From assembly GCA_041741455.1 (NCBI GenBank), contig JBGSJZ010000055.1, positions 1 to 64,000 of the forward strand: 64,000 bases of DNA, read 5' to 3'. A program made the position numbers and the translations under genes. Of the stretch, positions 42,466-50,280 are shown one piece after another; position 1 is the first letter of the stretch, and every line of letters starts with the position of its first letter. The notes below the pieces were generated by a model. The model was not told the DNA's origin, did not search any database, and worked only from the letters and a program-made list of their open reading frames with translations. Origin of the DNA: CALESS01 sp041741455 (GTDB lineage: Bacteria > Chloroflexota > Anaerolineae > Anaerolineales > Anaerolineaceae).

Positions 42466-43446
42466 TTACCCGCCGATTTCGCTCATGCCCCGGTTGAGGG
42501 CCACCTCGCCCTCGGCCAGGCCGTGGCCCCAGGGTTTGTGCCAGATACCATCCAGGATCAACTGGCGCAGGTCCTCCAGCGAGGCCCCGGCGCGCAGCGG
42601 GGTCAGCAGGTCCACTTCCTTCTCCCGCAGCAGGCACAGGCGCAGGCGGCCATCCGCCGTCAGGCGCGCCCGGCTGCAGGAGGCACAGAAGGGCAGGGTG
42701 ACCGAGGAGATGAAGCCCAGCTCGCCCTGCGCGCCCGGTAGACGGTAAATCACCGCTTCACCATCCAGCTGGCCATTGTCCTGTAATTCCAGCGGGCCGA
42801 TCTCCTCCCCAATCCGCTGTTGGATCTCCTTCATCGTGACTGCCTGTTGCTGCTGTAACTCGGTTGCGCCGGCAAAGGGCATCATCTCGATGAAACGCAC
42901 CTGCCACGTACGATCCAGGGTCAGGCGGGCCAACCCGGCCACCTGGTCTTCGTTGAAACCGCGCACCACCACCGCGTTGATCTTGACCGGGGTCAGGCCG
43001 GCCGCCTCGGCAGCTTGAATCCCTTGCCAGACCTGGTCCAGCTTGCCCCAGCGGGTGATGCGCCGGAAGCGTTCCGGGTCCAGCGTATCCAGGCTGATAT
43101 TGACCCGCTCCAGCCCGGCATCCTTGAGGGGTTGGGCCAACTTGCCAAGCAGCACGCCATTGGTGGTCATCGAAAGGGATTTGACGCCCGGCACACCGGC
43201 CATGCGGCGCACCAGTTCCACCACGTTGGCACGCACGGTTGGCTCGCCTCCGGTCAGCCGGAACTTATCGAAACCAAGCGAGGCAAACAGGCGCACCAGC
43301 AGGATCAACTCTTCATCCTGCAACAGATCAACCGAAGGGCGGAATGTCATTTCCTCCGGCATGCAGTAGACGCAGCGCAAGTTGCAGTGGTCGGTCAACG
43401 AGATGCGCATGTAATGGATGTTGCGGCCAAAACGATCGATTGCCAA
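42466..43446 (-). CDS. moaA: GTP 3',8-cyclase, molybdenum cofactor synthesis
   Basis: 326 residues. The first step of molybdopterin synthesis, a radical-SAM enzyme. Start: TTG 43446, which has GGAG eight bases upstream and gives the usual AIDRFGRNIHYMRISLTDH; the frame is open to 43536 without family similarity. The SAM cluster is Cys21, Cys25, Cys28 (CNLRCVYC). The second cluster is near the C-terminus (CASCSRARLTADG, then LRLCLL). The protein ends in Gly-Gly, as in active MoaA. No other mo- gene is visible in the window. The final GG and full motif set argue for a working enzyme. Confidence 0.93.
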   Translation of the reverse strand: MAIDRFGRNIHYMRISLTDHCNLRCVYCMPEEMTFRPSVDLLQDEELILLVRLFASLGFDKFRLTGGEPTVRANVVELVRRMAGVPGVKSLSMTTNGVLLGKLAQPLKDAGLERVNISLDTLDPERFRRITRWGKLDQVWQGIQAAEAAGLTPVKINAVVVRGFNEDQVAGLARLTLDRTWQVRFIEMMPFAGATELQQQQAVTMKEIQQRIGEEIGPLELQDNGQLDGEAVIYRLPGAQGELGFISSVTLPFCASCSRARLTADGRLRLCLLREKEVDLLTPLRAGASLEDLRQLILDGIWHKPWGHGLAEGEVALNRGMSEIGG

Positions 43447-43738
43447 TGATGGATCTCCAGAGAGTCGAGCAAACCCGGGGTTAATGAGAAATTGGATAAG
43501 TATGGTAATATTAATTGTTTCCCGGGACAAAGTCAAATAAATATCACTTAATGTCGTTGGTAAATTGTGTGAGAATGATTGGTTGTATCAGAAATTTCAC
43601 CCGATTCAAGAAAGATGTAAATCCGGTCTGGTGATAGTTGACACTAGAAACAAGCAAAGAAAAGTAAGATAATAATTATTACGGATTATATTGACAGATA
43701 ATGTCCAAGTTCTCCCAAATCATATCCAGGAGGATCGA

Positions 43739-43981
43739 ATGCCCGTCAAGGGACGAATCGAAGTCAATGAAAAGTATTGCAAGGGCTGTGACCTATGCGT
43801 AGGCGCCTGCCCGCAGCACGTGCTGGCCCTGGCGGAAGACCGTCTGACGCCCAAAGGCTATCACCCGGCCTACCTGATTGCGGAAGGCTGCACCGGCTGC
43901 GCCATTTGCGCTGTCGTCTGCCCGGAAGCCGCCATCACTGTCTATCGTGAAGCGCCGCGCAAAGAGCGGCCGATAACCTAG
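43739..43981 (+). CDS. 2-oxoacid:ferredoxin oxidoreductase, ferredoxin-like delta subunit
   Basis: 80 residues from ATG 43739 (AGGAGG five bases upstream). Two [4Fe-4S] motifs are complete: CKGCDLCVGACP and CTGCAICAVVCP. It passes electrons from the TPP subunits to ferredoxin. This is the first gene of a four-gene run (delta, alpha, beta, gamma) with short gaps, an order common for 2-oxoglutarate and branched-chain 2-oxoacid oxidoreductases. Confidence 0.92.
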   Translation: MPVKGRIEVNEKYCKGCDLCVGACPQHVLALAEDRLTPKGYHPAYLIAEGCTGCAICAVVCPEAAITVYREAPRKERPIT

Positions 43982-43990
43982 GAGGATGGC

Positions 43991-45094
43991 ATGGCACGTC
44001 AATTGATGAAGGGTAACGAGGCTGTTGCGGAAGCCGCTGTACGGGCTGGTCTGCAGTCGTATTTTGGCTATCCCATCACCCCCCAGACAGAATTGCTGGA
44101 GTATCTCTCCCGCCGCATGCCTGAGCTGGGCCGGGCCTTTGTCCAGGCCGAGAGTGAACTGGGCGCCATCAACATGGTGTATGGTGCAGCTTGCACCGGG
44201 GCGCGGACGATGACTTCCTCCTCCAGCCCAGGTGTTTCGCTGATGATGGAAGGCCTGAGTTACATTGCCGGTACCGAATTGCCGATGGTGATTGTGAATG
44301 TGATGCGCGGCGGACCCGGTTTGGGCAATATCTCCCCCGCCCAGTCTGATTACACCCAGATGGTGCACGGCGGTGGGCATGGCGATTACCACGTGATCGT
44401 TCTGGCCCCCTCGACTGTGCAGGAATCGGTGGATTTGACGGTTCTGGCCTTTGATCTGGCGGAGAAATATCGCTCGATTGTGGCCATCCTGACGGATGGC
44501 AGCATCGGCCAGATGATGGAGCCCTGCGAACAGCCGCCGATGCAACCACTCAAGACGGTTTTCCCGGAATGGGCAGCCACCGGTGCAGCTGGACGCGAAC
44601 GCAATGTGCTTTCATCGATTTACTTGAATGTAAACGAAGAAGAGAAAGCCAACCTGCGCATGATGCGCCGCTGGTTGGAAGTGGAAGCCAATGAAGTGCG
44701 CTTCAAAGAATATTACACCGAAGATGCCAAATTCCTGGTTGTTGGCTTTGGCTCGGCTGGCCGGGTGGCGCTCTCTGCTGTCCGTGCTGCCCGTGCGGAA
44801 GGCATCCCGGTCGGTTTGTTGCGGCCGATCACACTGGCACCTTTCCCTCAGAAGCAACTGGAAGAGCTGTCCAAACGCATGGAAGGTATCCTGGTCGTTG
44901 AGATGAATGGTGGACAGATGCTGGATGATGTACGCCTGATCGTCAGCGGCCGCACGCCGATTGAATTCTTCGCCCGCCTGGGCGGTGTGATGCCCCTGCC
45001 GGATGAACTGCTGGATGAAATCAAACGCCTGGCAAAAGGCCCACTGACCACCGAAGGTGATCCGCGCACCCGCTGGCTCGCCCGCATGGGATAA
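43991..45094 (+). CDS. 2-oxoacid:ferredoxin oxidoreductase, alpha subunit (VorB/KorA-like)
   Basis: 367 residues. Wording close to VorB/KorA: KGNEAVAEAAVRAGLQSYFG, GYPITPQTELLEYLS, SSSSPGVSLMMEGLSYIAG, RGGPGLGNISPAQSDY. It binds the 2-oxoacid and forms half of the active site with the beta subunit, oxidising a 2-oxoacid to acyl-CoA and CO2 with ferredoxin as acceptor. Sequence favours the branched-chain (VorB) branch slightly, but 2-oxoglutarate cannot be excluded. AGGAGG precedes the ATG. Cytoplasmic and oxygen-sensitive as a class. Confidence 0.9.
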   Translation: MARQLMKGNEAVAEAAVRAGLQSYFGYPITPQTELLEYLSRRMPELGRAFVQAESELGAINMVYGAACTGARTMTSSSSPGVSLMMEGLSYIAGTELPMVIVNVMRGGPGLGNISPAQSDYTQMVHGGGHGDYHVIVLAPSTVQESVDLTVLAFDLAEKYRSIVAILTDGSIGQMMEPCEQPPMQPLKTVFPEWAATGAAGRERNVLSSIYLNVNEEEKANLRMMRRWLEVEANEVRFKEYYTEDAKFLVVGFGSAGRVALSAVRAARAEGIPVGLLRPITLAPFPQKQLEELSKRMEGILVVEMNGGQMLDDVRLIVSGRTPIEFFARLGGVMPLPDELLDEIKRLAKGPLTTEGDPRTRWLARMG

Positions 45095-45110
45095 AAGAAA
45101 GGATTAAAAA

Positions 45111-45890
45111 ATGGATCTTCCGGTAATCGAAGAACAATTGGTTTACCAGCGCCCGGAGGCCTTCACCGAGGTCTCGACCCATTACTGCCCGGGCTGCACC
45201 CATGGTGTGGCGCACCGCCTGGTGGCGGAAGTAATCGACGAGATGGGTGTGCGCGATCGCACCATCGGCGTGGCTTCGGTTGGCTGCTCAGTGTTTGCTT
45301 ACAATTACTTTGACTTTGATTGGGTGCAAGCTCCGCACGGGCGCGCCCCGGCCATGGCGACCGGTGTCAAGCGTACCCTGCCGAATAAGGTTGTTCTGAC
45401 CTACCAGGGCGATGGCGATCTGGCCTCGATTGGCATGGGTGAAATTGTGCATGCGGCTGCGCGCGGCGAGAATATTACGGTTATATTCCTTAACAACGCC
45501 AACTACGGCATGACGGGCGGCCAGATGGCGCCCACCACCCTGCCTGGCATGAAAACCACCTCTTCTCCCAATGGGCGGGATGTGGAGACGGCCGGTTACC
45601 CAATCCGGGCTTCTGAATTGCTTGCCACGCTGGATGGCGCCTCGTATGTCGTGCGCCGCAGCTTGCACGACCCGAAGAACATTCGATTAGCCAAGAAAGC
45701 CATCCGCACTGCTTTTGAAGTGCAGGTGCGCGGGCTGGGCTTCTCCATGGTTGAGTTGCTTTCCACCTGCCCGACCAACTGGGGAATGACTCCACAACAG
45801 AGCCTGAAGTGGATGGAAGAGCACATGGTGCCCTACTATCCTTTGAATGACTTCAAAGTCAACCCGGCAATCACTTCCATCAGGTTCTAA
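45111..45890 (+). CDS. 2-oxoacid:ferredoxin oxidoreductase, TPP-binding beta subunit
   Basis: 259 residues. The thiamine pyrophosphate site is clear: GDGDLASIGMGEIVHAAARG, then NNANYGMTGGQMAPTT. HYCPGCTHG near the start is the conserved segment of the beta subunit. It pairs with the alpha subunit 16 bases upstream. Full length for the family (about 250-280). Confidence 0.93.
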   Translation: MDLPVIEEQLVYQRPEAFTEVSTHYCPGCTHGVAHRLVAEVIDEMGVRDRTIGVASVGCSVFAYNYFDFDWVQAPHGRAPAMATGVKRTLPNKVVLTYQGDGDLASIGMGEIVHAAARGENITVIFLNNANYGMTGGQMAPTTLPGMKTTSSPNGRDVETAGYPIRASELLATLDGASYVVRRSLHDPKNIRLAKKAIRTAFEVQVRGLGFSMVELLSTCPTNWGMTPQQSLKWMEEHMVPYYPLNDFKVNPAITSIRF

Positions 45891-45908
45891 CAACCAGGGA
45901 GGAACAGC

Positions 45909-46454
45909 ATGCAAAAAGAAATTATCGTCGCTGGTTTTGGCGGACAGGGCGTCTTGTTTGCCGGTCAGTTGCTGGCGTATGCCGCCATGGATTATGGCAA
46001 GGAAACCACCTGGATCCCTTCGTACGGGCCGGAAATGCGCGGTGGTACGGCTAACTGTACGGTGATCATCTCAGATGAGGAAATCGGCTCCCCGGTGGTG
46101 CGTTACCCGGCCGGGGTGATCGCCCTCAACCTGCCCTCGTTGGATAAATACGAGCCGCTGGTCAGCCCGGGTGGGGTGCTGGTGGTCAACCAGTCCATGG
46201 TCAATCGCCCGGTCATTCGTACCGATATTCTCAGCGTGGTCATCCCTGCCAGTGAAATTGCCGAGAGGATTGGCGACAAGCGCATGACCAACATGGTATT
46301 ACTGGGCGGCTTGCTGGCCAACCTGCCAGTATTGCCGTTGGAAGCATTGGAAAAAGCCATCGCAGAGCACACCCCAGAGCGCCACAAACGCCTGTTGCCC
46401 TTGAATATTCAAGCCCTGCACGAAGGCGCAACTTTCATCGCTCAAAAAGTGTAA
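45909..46454 (+). CDS. 2-oxoacid:ferredoxin oxidoreductase, gamma subunit
   Basis: 181 residues. The N-terminal IIVAGFGGQGVLFAGQLLAYA (G-x-G-G-Q-G) is the gamma-subunit signature that binds CoA and closes the complex; GPEMRGGTANCTVIISDEE follows. GGGAGG lies before the ATG. Last of the four subunits; a stem-loop follows within 35 bases. The complex lets the cell use 2-oxoacids as a source of low-potential electrons, consistent with anaerobic life. Confidence 0.93.
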   Translation: MQKEIIVAGFGGQGVLFAGQLLAYAAMDYGKETTWIPSYGPEMRGGTANCTVIISDEEIGSPVVRYPAGVIALNLPSLDKYEPLVSPGGVLVVNQSMVNRPVIRTDILSVVIPASEIAERIGDKRMTNMVLLGGLLANLPVLPLEALEKAIAEHTPERHKRLLPLNIQALHEGATFIAQKV

Positions 46455-46485
46455 GCTCCTCAATCGTCGGGAAACGGGAGAGGTT

Positions 46486-46523
46486 AACGCATCAGCGGAC
46501 GTAAATGCGTCCGCTGATGTGTT
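46486..46523. terminator. Long hairpin after the oxidoreductase operon
   Basis: Sixteen base pairs (46486-46501 with 46508-46523; one G-U) over a six-base loop, with a further outer pairing CGGGAG/CTCCCG (46475-46480, 46531-46536). There is no T run, so it may be a transcript-stabilising hairpin rather than a classic terminator. Confidence 0.6.
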
Positions 46524-46675
46524 ATGTCTCCTCCCGCTTGCTGAAGACACCATACAGGCAATATAAGAGTATGTGTTAAGAAACCAAACATATAATAGAT
46601 TCATCCTTGAATACATTTTTGAGATTTTTCATCTAAGGAACATAGAATAGTAGTTCCAAGGTTATCAGGTTTATC

Positions 46676-47947
46676 ATGATTCGCAAAATTGCTTATTTTG
46701 GTAGCCTAATGCTGGCTGGTCTGCTTCCGTTCTCTGCCTATTGGCTGATTGGGGAACCGGTCAATGATTCAATCTACCCTCTTTATGTAACACCCGTTGT
46801 GTATATTACGGATCTCCCGCTCCTTATACTTCTCAGTGTTGGTTTATTGTTTAGGCTCCGATTCCATAATAAAAGCAAAAAAGCGAACAGATTTCGGATT
46901 CTAGTTGGTTCATTGCTGGGTGTAATTGTGTTATTAGCAGCTGTAACGCTCCCTTGGGCTCTTTCTCCAGCTCTAGCAGCTTGGACATTATTTCGCTGGC
47001 TCCTAGCCGTTGCTCTTTACTTTACGTTGATTAAACTAAAACCTCCCATTGAACGATTTGTGCAGGTTTTCCTATGCTCCTTAGCCTTTCAAGTGGTTAT
47101 CGGCATGTGCCAAGTAATCATCGGCCACCCTCTCGGAATTCCAGGTGAATTGGCGTTAGAGATGACTAACCCTCGAGCAGCGGTGATCTATGCGACTGGG
47201 CGGGGCTGGTTACGTGCTTATGGAATGACATTCCATCCAAATGTGTTTGGCGGCTTCTTAATGGCAGGTTTGGTTCTTGGATTGCCGTTATTGAATCGAA
47301 CTGTATGGCGTATTCTGTGGCTTTGGTTGGCAGTTGGTCTTCTACTCACATTTTCTCGTTCGGCCTGGTTGGCAACCTTAATTTGCCTCCTGATTGCAGC
47401 CGGAATAATTGCCTGGAGAATTAGTGCACTTCGCCGTTCAATCATCATTATGGTGAGCGGGTTGTGCGTCTTTGGTCTGGTGATGGGGATAATTTTTTCA
47501 AAGCCGATTATTGCCAGGATTTTTGTTTCTACATCTTATTCAGAGTTGGCATCTATTAATGGTCGTAGAGAATTAATCCAAGTTGCTATGACAACCATCA
47601 GAGATCATCCTTTGACCGGAATCGGAGCTGGTAATTTTCCCCTGGCACAATTGGATCAAAACACAAAGGACCCTCCTCATTATGTGCATAATGTACTCCT
47701 ATTATTGGCAGCAGAAGAGGGGCTAGTAGGTGGGCTTGTGTGGTTGGCACTTTGGCTGGTACCCTTGTTTTTCCTTCCACTTCGCAATTATCACAATCCT
47801 TGGTCAATTGTGTTGGCAGCCGCCTGGTTTGGCCTGGGAAGTATTTCATTATGGGATAGCTATCCATGGGCTTTGGAGTATGGCAGGGTGCTCACAGTGG
47901 TGCTCCTTGCATTTTTTACCCTGGCTATAGACGAAGAGATCAACTGA
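46676..47947 (+). CDS. O-antigen ligase/polymerase-like (Wzy_C) membrane protein
   Basis: 423 residues, about eleven to twelve membrane helices. The larger loop GMTFHPNVFGGFLMAG and the later IRDHPLTGIGAGNFPLAQ with YVHNVLLLLAAEEGLVGG fit the Wzy_C/WaaL/PglL family, in which a His in such a loop is needed for glycan ligation. It could ligate or polymerise glycans on lipid or protein; the family includes protein O-oligosaccharyltransferases. Base composition is clearly more AT-rich than neighbouring genes and codon use differs (many TTA, ATA, AAT). It overlaps the next gene by one base (TGATG). Confidence 0.85.
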   Translation: MIRKIAYFGSLMLAGLLPFSAYWLIGEPVNDSIYPLYVTPVVYITDLPLLILLSVGLLFRLRFHNKSKKANRFRILVGSLLGVIVLLAAVTLPWALSPALAAWTLFRWLLAVALYFTLIKLKPPIERFVQVFLCSLAFQVVIGMCQVIIGHPLGIPGELALEMTNPRAAVIYATGRGWLRAYGMTFHPNVFGGFLMAGLVLGLPLLNRTVWRILWLWLAVGLLLTFSRSAWLATLICLLIAAGIIAWRISALRRSIIIMVSGLCVFGLVMGIIFSKPIIARIFVSTSYSELASINGRRELIQVAMTTIRDHPLTGIGAGNFPLAQLDQNTKDPPHYVHNVLLLLAAEEGLVGGLVWLALWLVPLFFLPLRNYHNPWSIVLAAAWFGLGSISLWDSYPWALEYGRVLTVVLLAFFTLAIDEEIN

Positions 47948-49449
47948 TGAAATTGGTTTTAGGAATTAAAACGAATTTGAAGCGAACCAGCTTCCAGGCA
48001 CTTATTGCGTTTCTTATCCCTTTTGCTTTATATATAAAGACTCTTGCCCCAACCATCTACAACCTTGATTCTGCGGAATTAACCACAGCAGCGGCCACTT
48101 TGGGCCTTACCCGATCCACCGGGTACCCTTTATACATACTCTTCGGACATATTTGGTCAAAAATTCCGATAGGAGATGTAGGATACCGGCTTAACCTTTT
48201 CTCTGCATTTTGTGGAGCAATGACCATATCCATTAGTTGGGTCATTCTGCGCCGCTGGTCTGTTAATCCTTATGCAGCCTTTGGAGCATTAGGCCTTTTG
48301 GCATGCGCTCCTTTCTTTTGGGTCTTATCCTTAACTGCCGAGGTGTATACCTTACAAACTGTTTTAATGTCGGGGTTGATATTATCGCTCGACCTTTGGT
48401 TTGAAAAACCATCACCTATTCGATTTGGGCTGGCAATGCTCTGGGTCGGGTTATGCCTGGGAAATCACCTTGCGACCTTGTTGTTGCTTCCAGGCTGTGT
48501 TCTTTTTGTTCTGACAAGATTTCGAAAAGAACGTAAAAAATTGTGCGGTGCGTGGCTGGGTTTAGTTGGTTTACTTCTTGGATTGAGCGTATACCTTTAT
48601 TTACCTCTTCGTTACCTTATATCGCCAGTTATTAATTATGCTGGTATGTATGATGGAGTCGGTAATTTTCATCCTACCAATCTGGCAAGCTGGCAAGGCT
48701 TTTGGGATCTAGTGTCTGGACGGCAATTTGAGAGCCTCATGTTCAATTTTCAATTTGATAAAGTTGTGACATCTTTAGGACTTGTCCTATCCAGTTTATG
48801 GCGTGCGTTTCTTGTAATTGGAATTGGCCCTGGATTATTGGGCATATATATTCTCTGCAAGAAAAATTGGCAGTGGGGAATAACTCTAGTACTCATGCTA
48901 TTTGGAAATATTGGCTTTTATATTAGCTATCAAGCTGTAGATGTGGAAACAATGTATCTGCCAATTTATTTGATTTGGGCGCTCTTCTGTGGTGTTGGAT
49001 ATCAACAAATTTTCAATTGGCTGGAACCGATGACAACACTCAATCGGGTGGATGCAAGGGTGTATCAATGGGGCAGGATAATCTTACGGGGAGTATTAAT
49101 TGGGAGTGTCATACTCGCAATGGGAGGCAATTGGCAATCTGTTGACCGTTCAAATGATTGGAGTGCCCGACAAATTGGGGAGGAAACATATCAACAACTT
49201 GAACAAAACGCCTTATATTTTGGGTGGTGGGATACAGTTCCTGTAATGGAATATTTACAAGTGGTAGAAGGATATCGCCCGGATGTGAAAGTGATCAATC
49301 GATTCTTGATTACGTCTGAGGATTTATCAAAACTTGCATTGCTTGAAGCTCAACAAAGACCTGTTTATATAAGCAGTCCGATACCTCTTATTTTGTTGCC
49401 TGACTCGATCGAGGTCGGAGAGATCTATAAAATAAGTGTGATAAAATAA
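47947..49449 (+). CDS. DUF2723 membrane glycosyltransferase-like protein
   Basis: 500 residues from ATG 47947. DUF2723 signature in the first helix region: LAPTIYNLDSAELTTAAATLG, followed by RSTGYPLYILFGHIWSKIP and about ten helices. The acidic pair (DSAEL) sits where GT-C enzymes bind the sugar donor. Relatives are placed in glycosyltransferase families acting with lipid-linked sugars on proteins or lipids. A soluble C-terminal domain of about 110 residues follows (YQQLEQNALYFGWWDTVPVM to VGEIYKISVIK). AT-rich like its upstream partner, with which it is translationally coupled. Confidence 0.85.
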   Translation: MKLVLGIKTNLKRTSFQALIAFLIPFALYIKTLAPTIYNLDSAELTTAAATLGLTRSTGYPLYILFGHIWSKIPIGDVGYRLNLFSAFCGAMTISISWVILRRWSVNPYAAFGALGLLACAPFFWVLSLTAEVYTLQTVLMSGLILSLDLWFEKPSPIRFGLAMLWVGLCLGNHLATLLLLPGCVLFVLTRFRKERKKLCGAWLGLVGLLLGLSVYLYLPLRYLISPVINYAGMYDGVGNFHPTNLASWQGFWDLVSGRQFESLMFNFQFDKVVTSLGLVLSSLWRAFLVIGIGPGLLGIYILCKKNWQWGITLVLMLFGNIGFYISYQAVDVETMYLPIYLIWALFCGVGYQQIFNWLEPMTTLNRVDARVYQWGRIILRGVLIGSVILAMGGNWQSVDRSNDWSARQIGEETYQQLEQNALYFGWWDTVPVMEYLQVVEGYRPDVKVINRFLITSEDLSKLALLEAQQRPVYISSPIPLILLPDSIEVGEIYKISVIK

Positions 49450-49477
49450 AAATATGCATTATTCGGAGGGGTAAGTA

Positions 49478-49645
49478 ATGAAATCGTATCGTATATTACT
49501 TGTGTGCTTGGTAATTCTGCTTCTAGGATTTTCGTTTCTTCCTGTTTTTGCCTTTCCCTTGAAGGTAGATGTAAGTTGGCAACAATTTGCCGAGGTCTAT
49601 ACCGATCCAAATACATATATCTATTTACCTCTCATACTCCGATAA
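49478..49645 (+). CDS. 55-residue secreted peptide with C-terminal YLPLILR tail
   Basis: ATG 49478 has GGAGG eight bases upstream and lies 28 bases after the DUF2723 gene. The peptide has a clear signal sequence (basic MKSYR, a Leu/Val/Ile stretch, FLPVFA end), a short polar mature part of about 28 residues, and ends TYIYLPLILR. The last eight residues (IYLPLILR) match the ends of the subtilase (MYFPVIAR) and kinase (VWLPLVRK). A protein that is little more than signal and tail, next to two glycan-handling membrane genes, is unusual; it may be a truncated surface protein or a small substrate. Not large enough for family assignment. Confidence 0.75.
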   Translation: MKSYRILLVCLVILLLGFSFLPVFAFPLKVDVSWQQFAEVYTDPNTYIYLPLILR

Positions 49646-49755
49646 TACAGGGCAATGATCTCAGAATAATTCTTCAAAGATTGGAAAATTCTCCTAGAAA
49701 AATTTTTCCCCGATCAGCCACATAACAAAAAATTGCACATTGTTATACTCTTAGG

Positions 49756-49800
49756 GGATGTTAGCTCAATAATGCTTTTTGGAATTTTGAACTAACATCC
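49756..49800. other. Inverted repeat at the end of the AT-rich island
   Basis: GGATGTTAG (49756-49764) and CTAACATCC (49792-49800) form a 9-bp stem with a 27-base loop, between the small secreted peptide and the convergent OsmC gene. It could end transcripts; no T run is directly attached. Confidence 0.5.
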
Positions 49801-49819
49801 TCGTTTAATATCACTTTTC

Positions 49820-50218
49820 CTACCCGGCCACTTTGGTGGTGATGTGAAACTCGGGCGGGTTTTCCAGGTGTTTTTTCACAGCACACAGGCGAGCTGAGTT
49901 GATCAACGCATCATAATACTTTTCGGGGAAACCAGCAGGCACCTGGATCTCCAGGTCAATGTCTTCCACCATGCCGGTACGGGGGTTGGTATGCATGCGC
50001 TGGAGGATGCGGATGCCATCCGTGCTCAGGCCGCGCTGGCGGCAGAAGCCCAGCACGTAAATGCCGGCGCAGGTGCCGATGGATGCAAGAAAAACGGCAA
50101 AAGGTGCGGGCGCAGAGCCGGTACCGCCACCCATCGGGGGCTGGTCCGTCATCACGGTGTAAGGGCCAAAGTGAGCGTCCACCCGGGCGCCGCCGGGAAA
50201 ATCAATGATCATTTCCAT
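49820..50218 (-). CDS. OsmC-family peroxiredoxin-like protein
   Basis: 132 residues. The two conserved cysteines of OsmC/Ohr-type proteins are present: one in GTCAGIYVLGFCRQRG and one in LCAVKKHLENPPEF. Such proteins reduce organic peroxides or hydrogen sulfide-derived species via a thiol mechanism. GGTGSAPAPFAVFLASIGTC is the usual segment before the first Cys. A second Cys ten residues on (GFC) is extra. Stands alone on the minus strand, convergent with the island. Confidence 0.88.
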   Translation of the reverse strand: MEMIIDFPGGARVDAHFGPYTVMTDQPPMGGGTGSAPAPFAVFLASIGTCAGIYVLGFCRQRGLSTDGIRILQRMHTNPRTGMVEDIDLEIQVPAGFPEKYYDALINSARLCAVKKHLENPPEFHITTKVAG

Positions 50219-50280
50219 TTTTAAATCTATCTCCTTGGTTACTTTCTATTCATTCATTGGATGTATGAACCTGTAAAAAG

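Noticed and set aside
43600..43738. TTGACA-like hexamer at 43638 as promoter of the oxidoreductase operon
   Set aside because: The -10 at the right distance would be AAAGTA, a poor match; other nearby AT-rich boxes have no -35 at proper spacing, so no promoter is called.
43793..44545. Long minus-strand open frame opposite the oxidoreductase delta and alpha genes
   Set aside because: Shadow of conserved plus-strand genes, with His/Gly-rich nonsense composition and no start signal.
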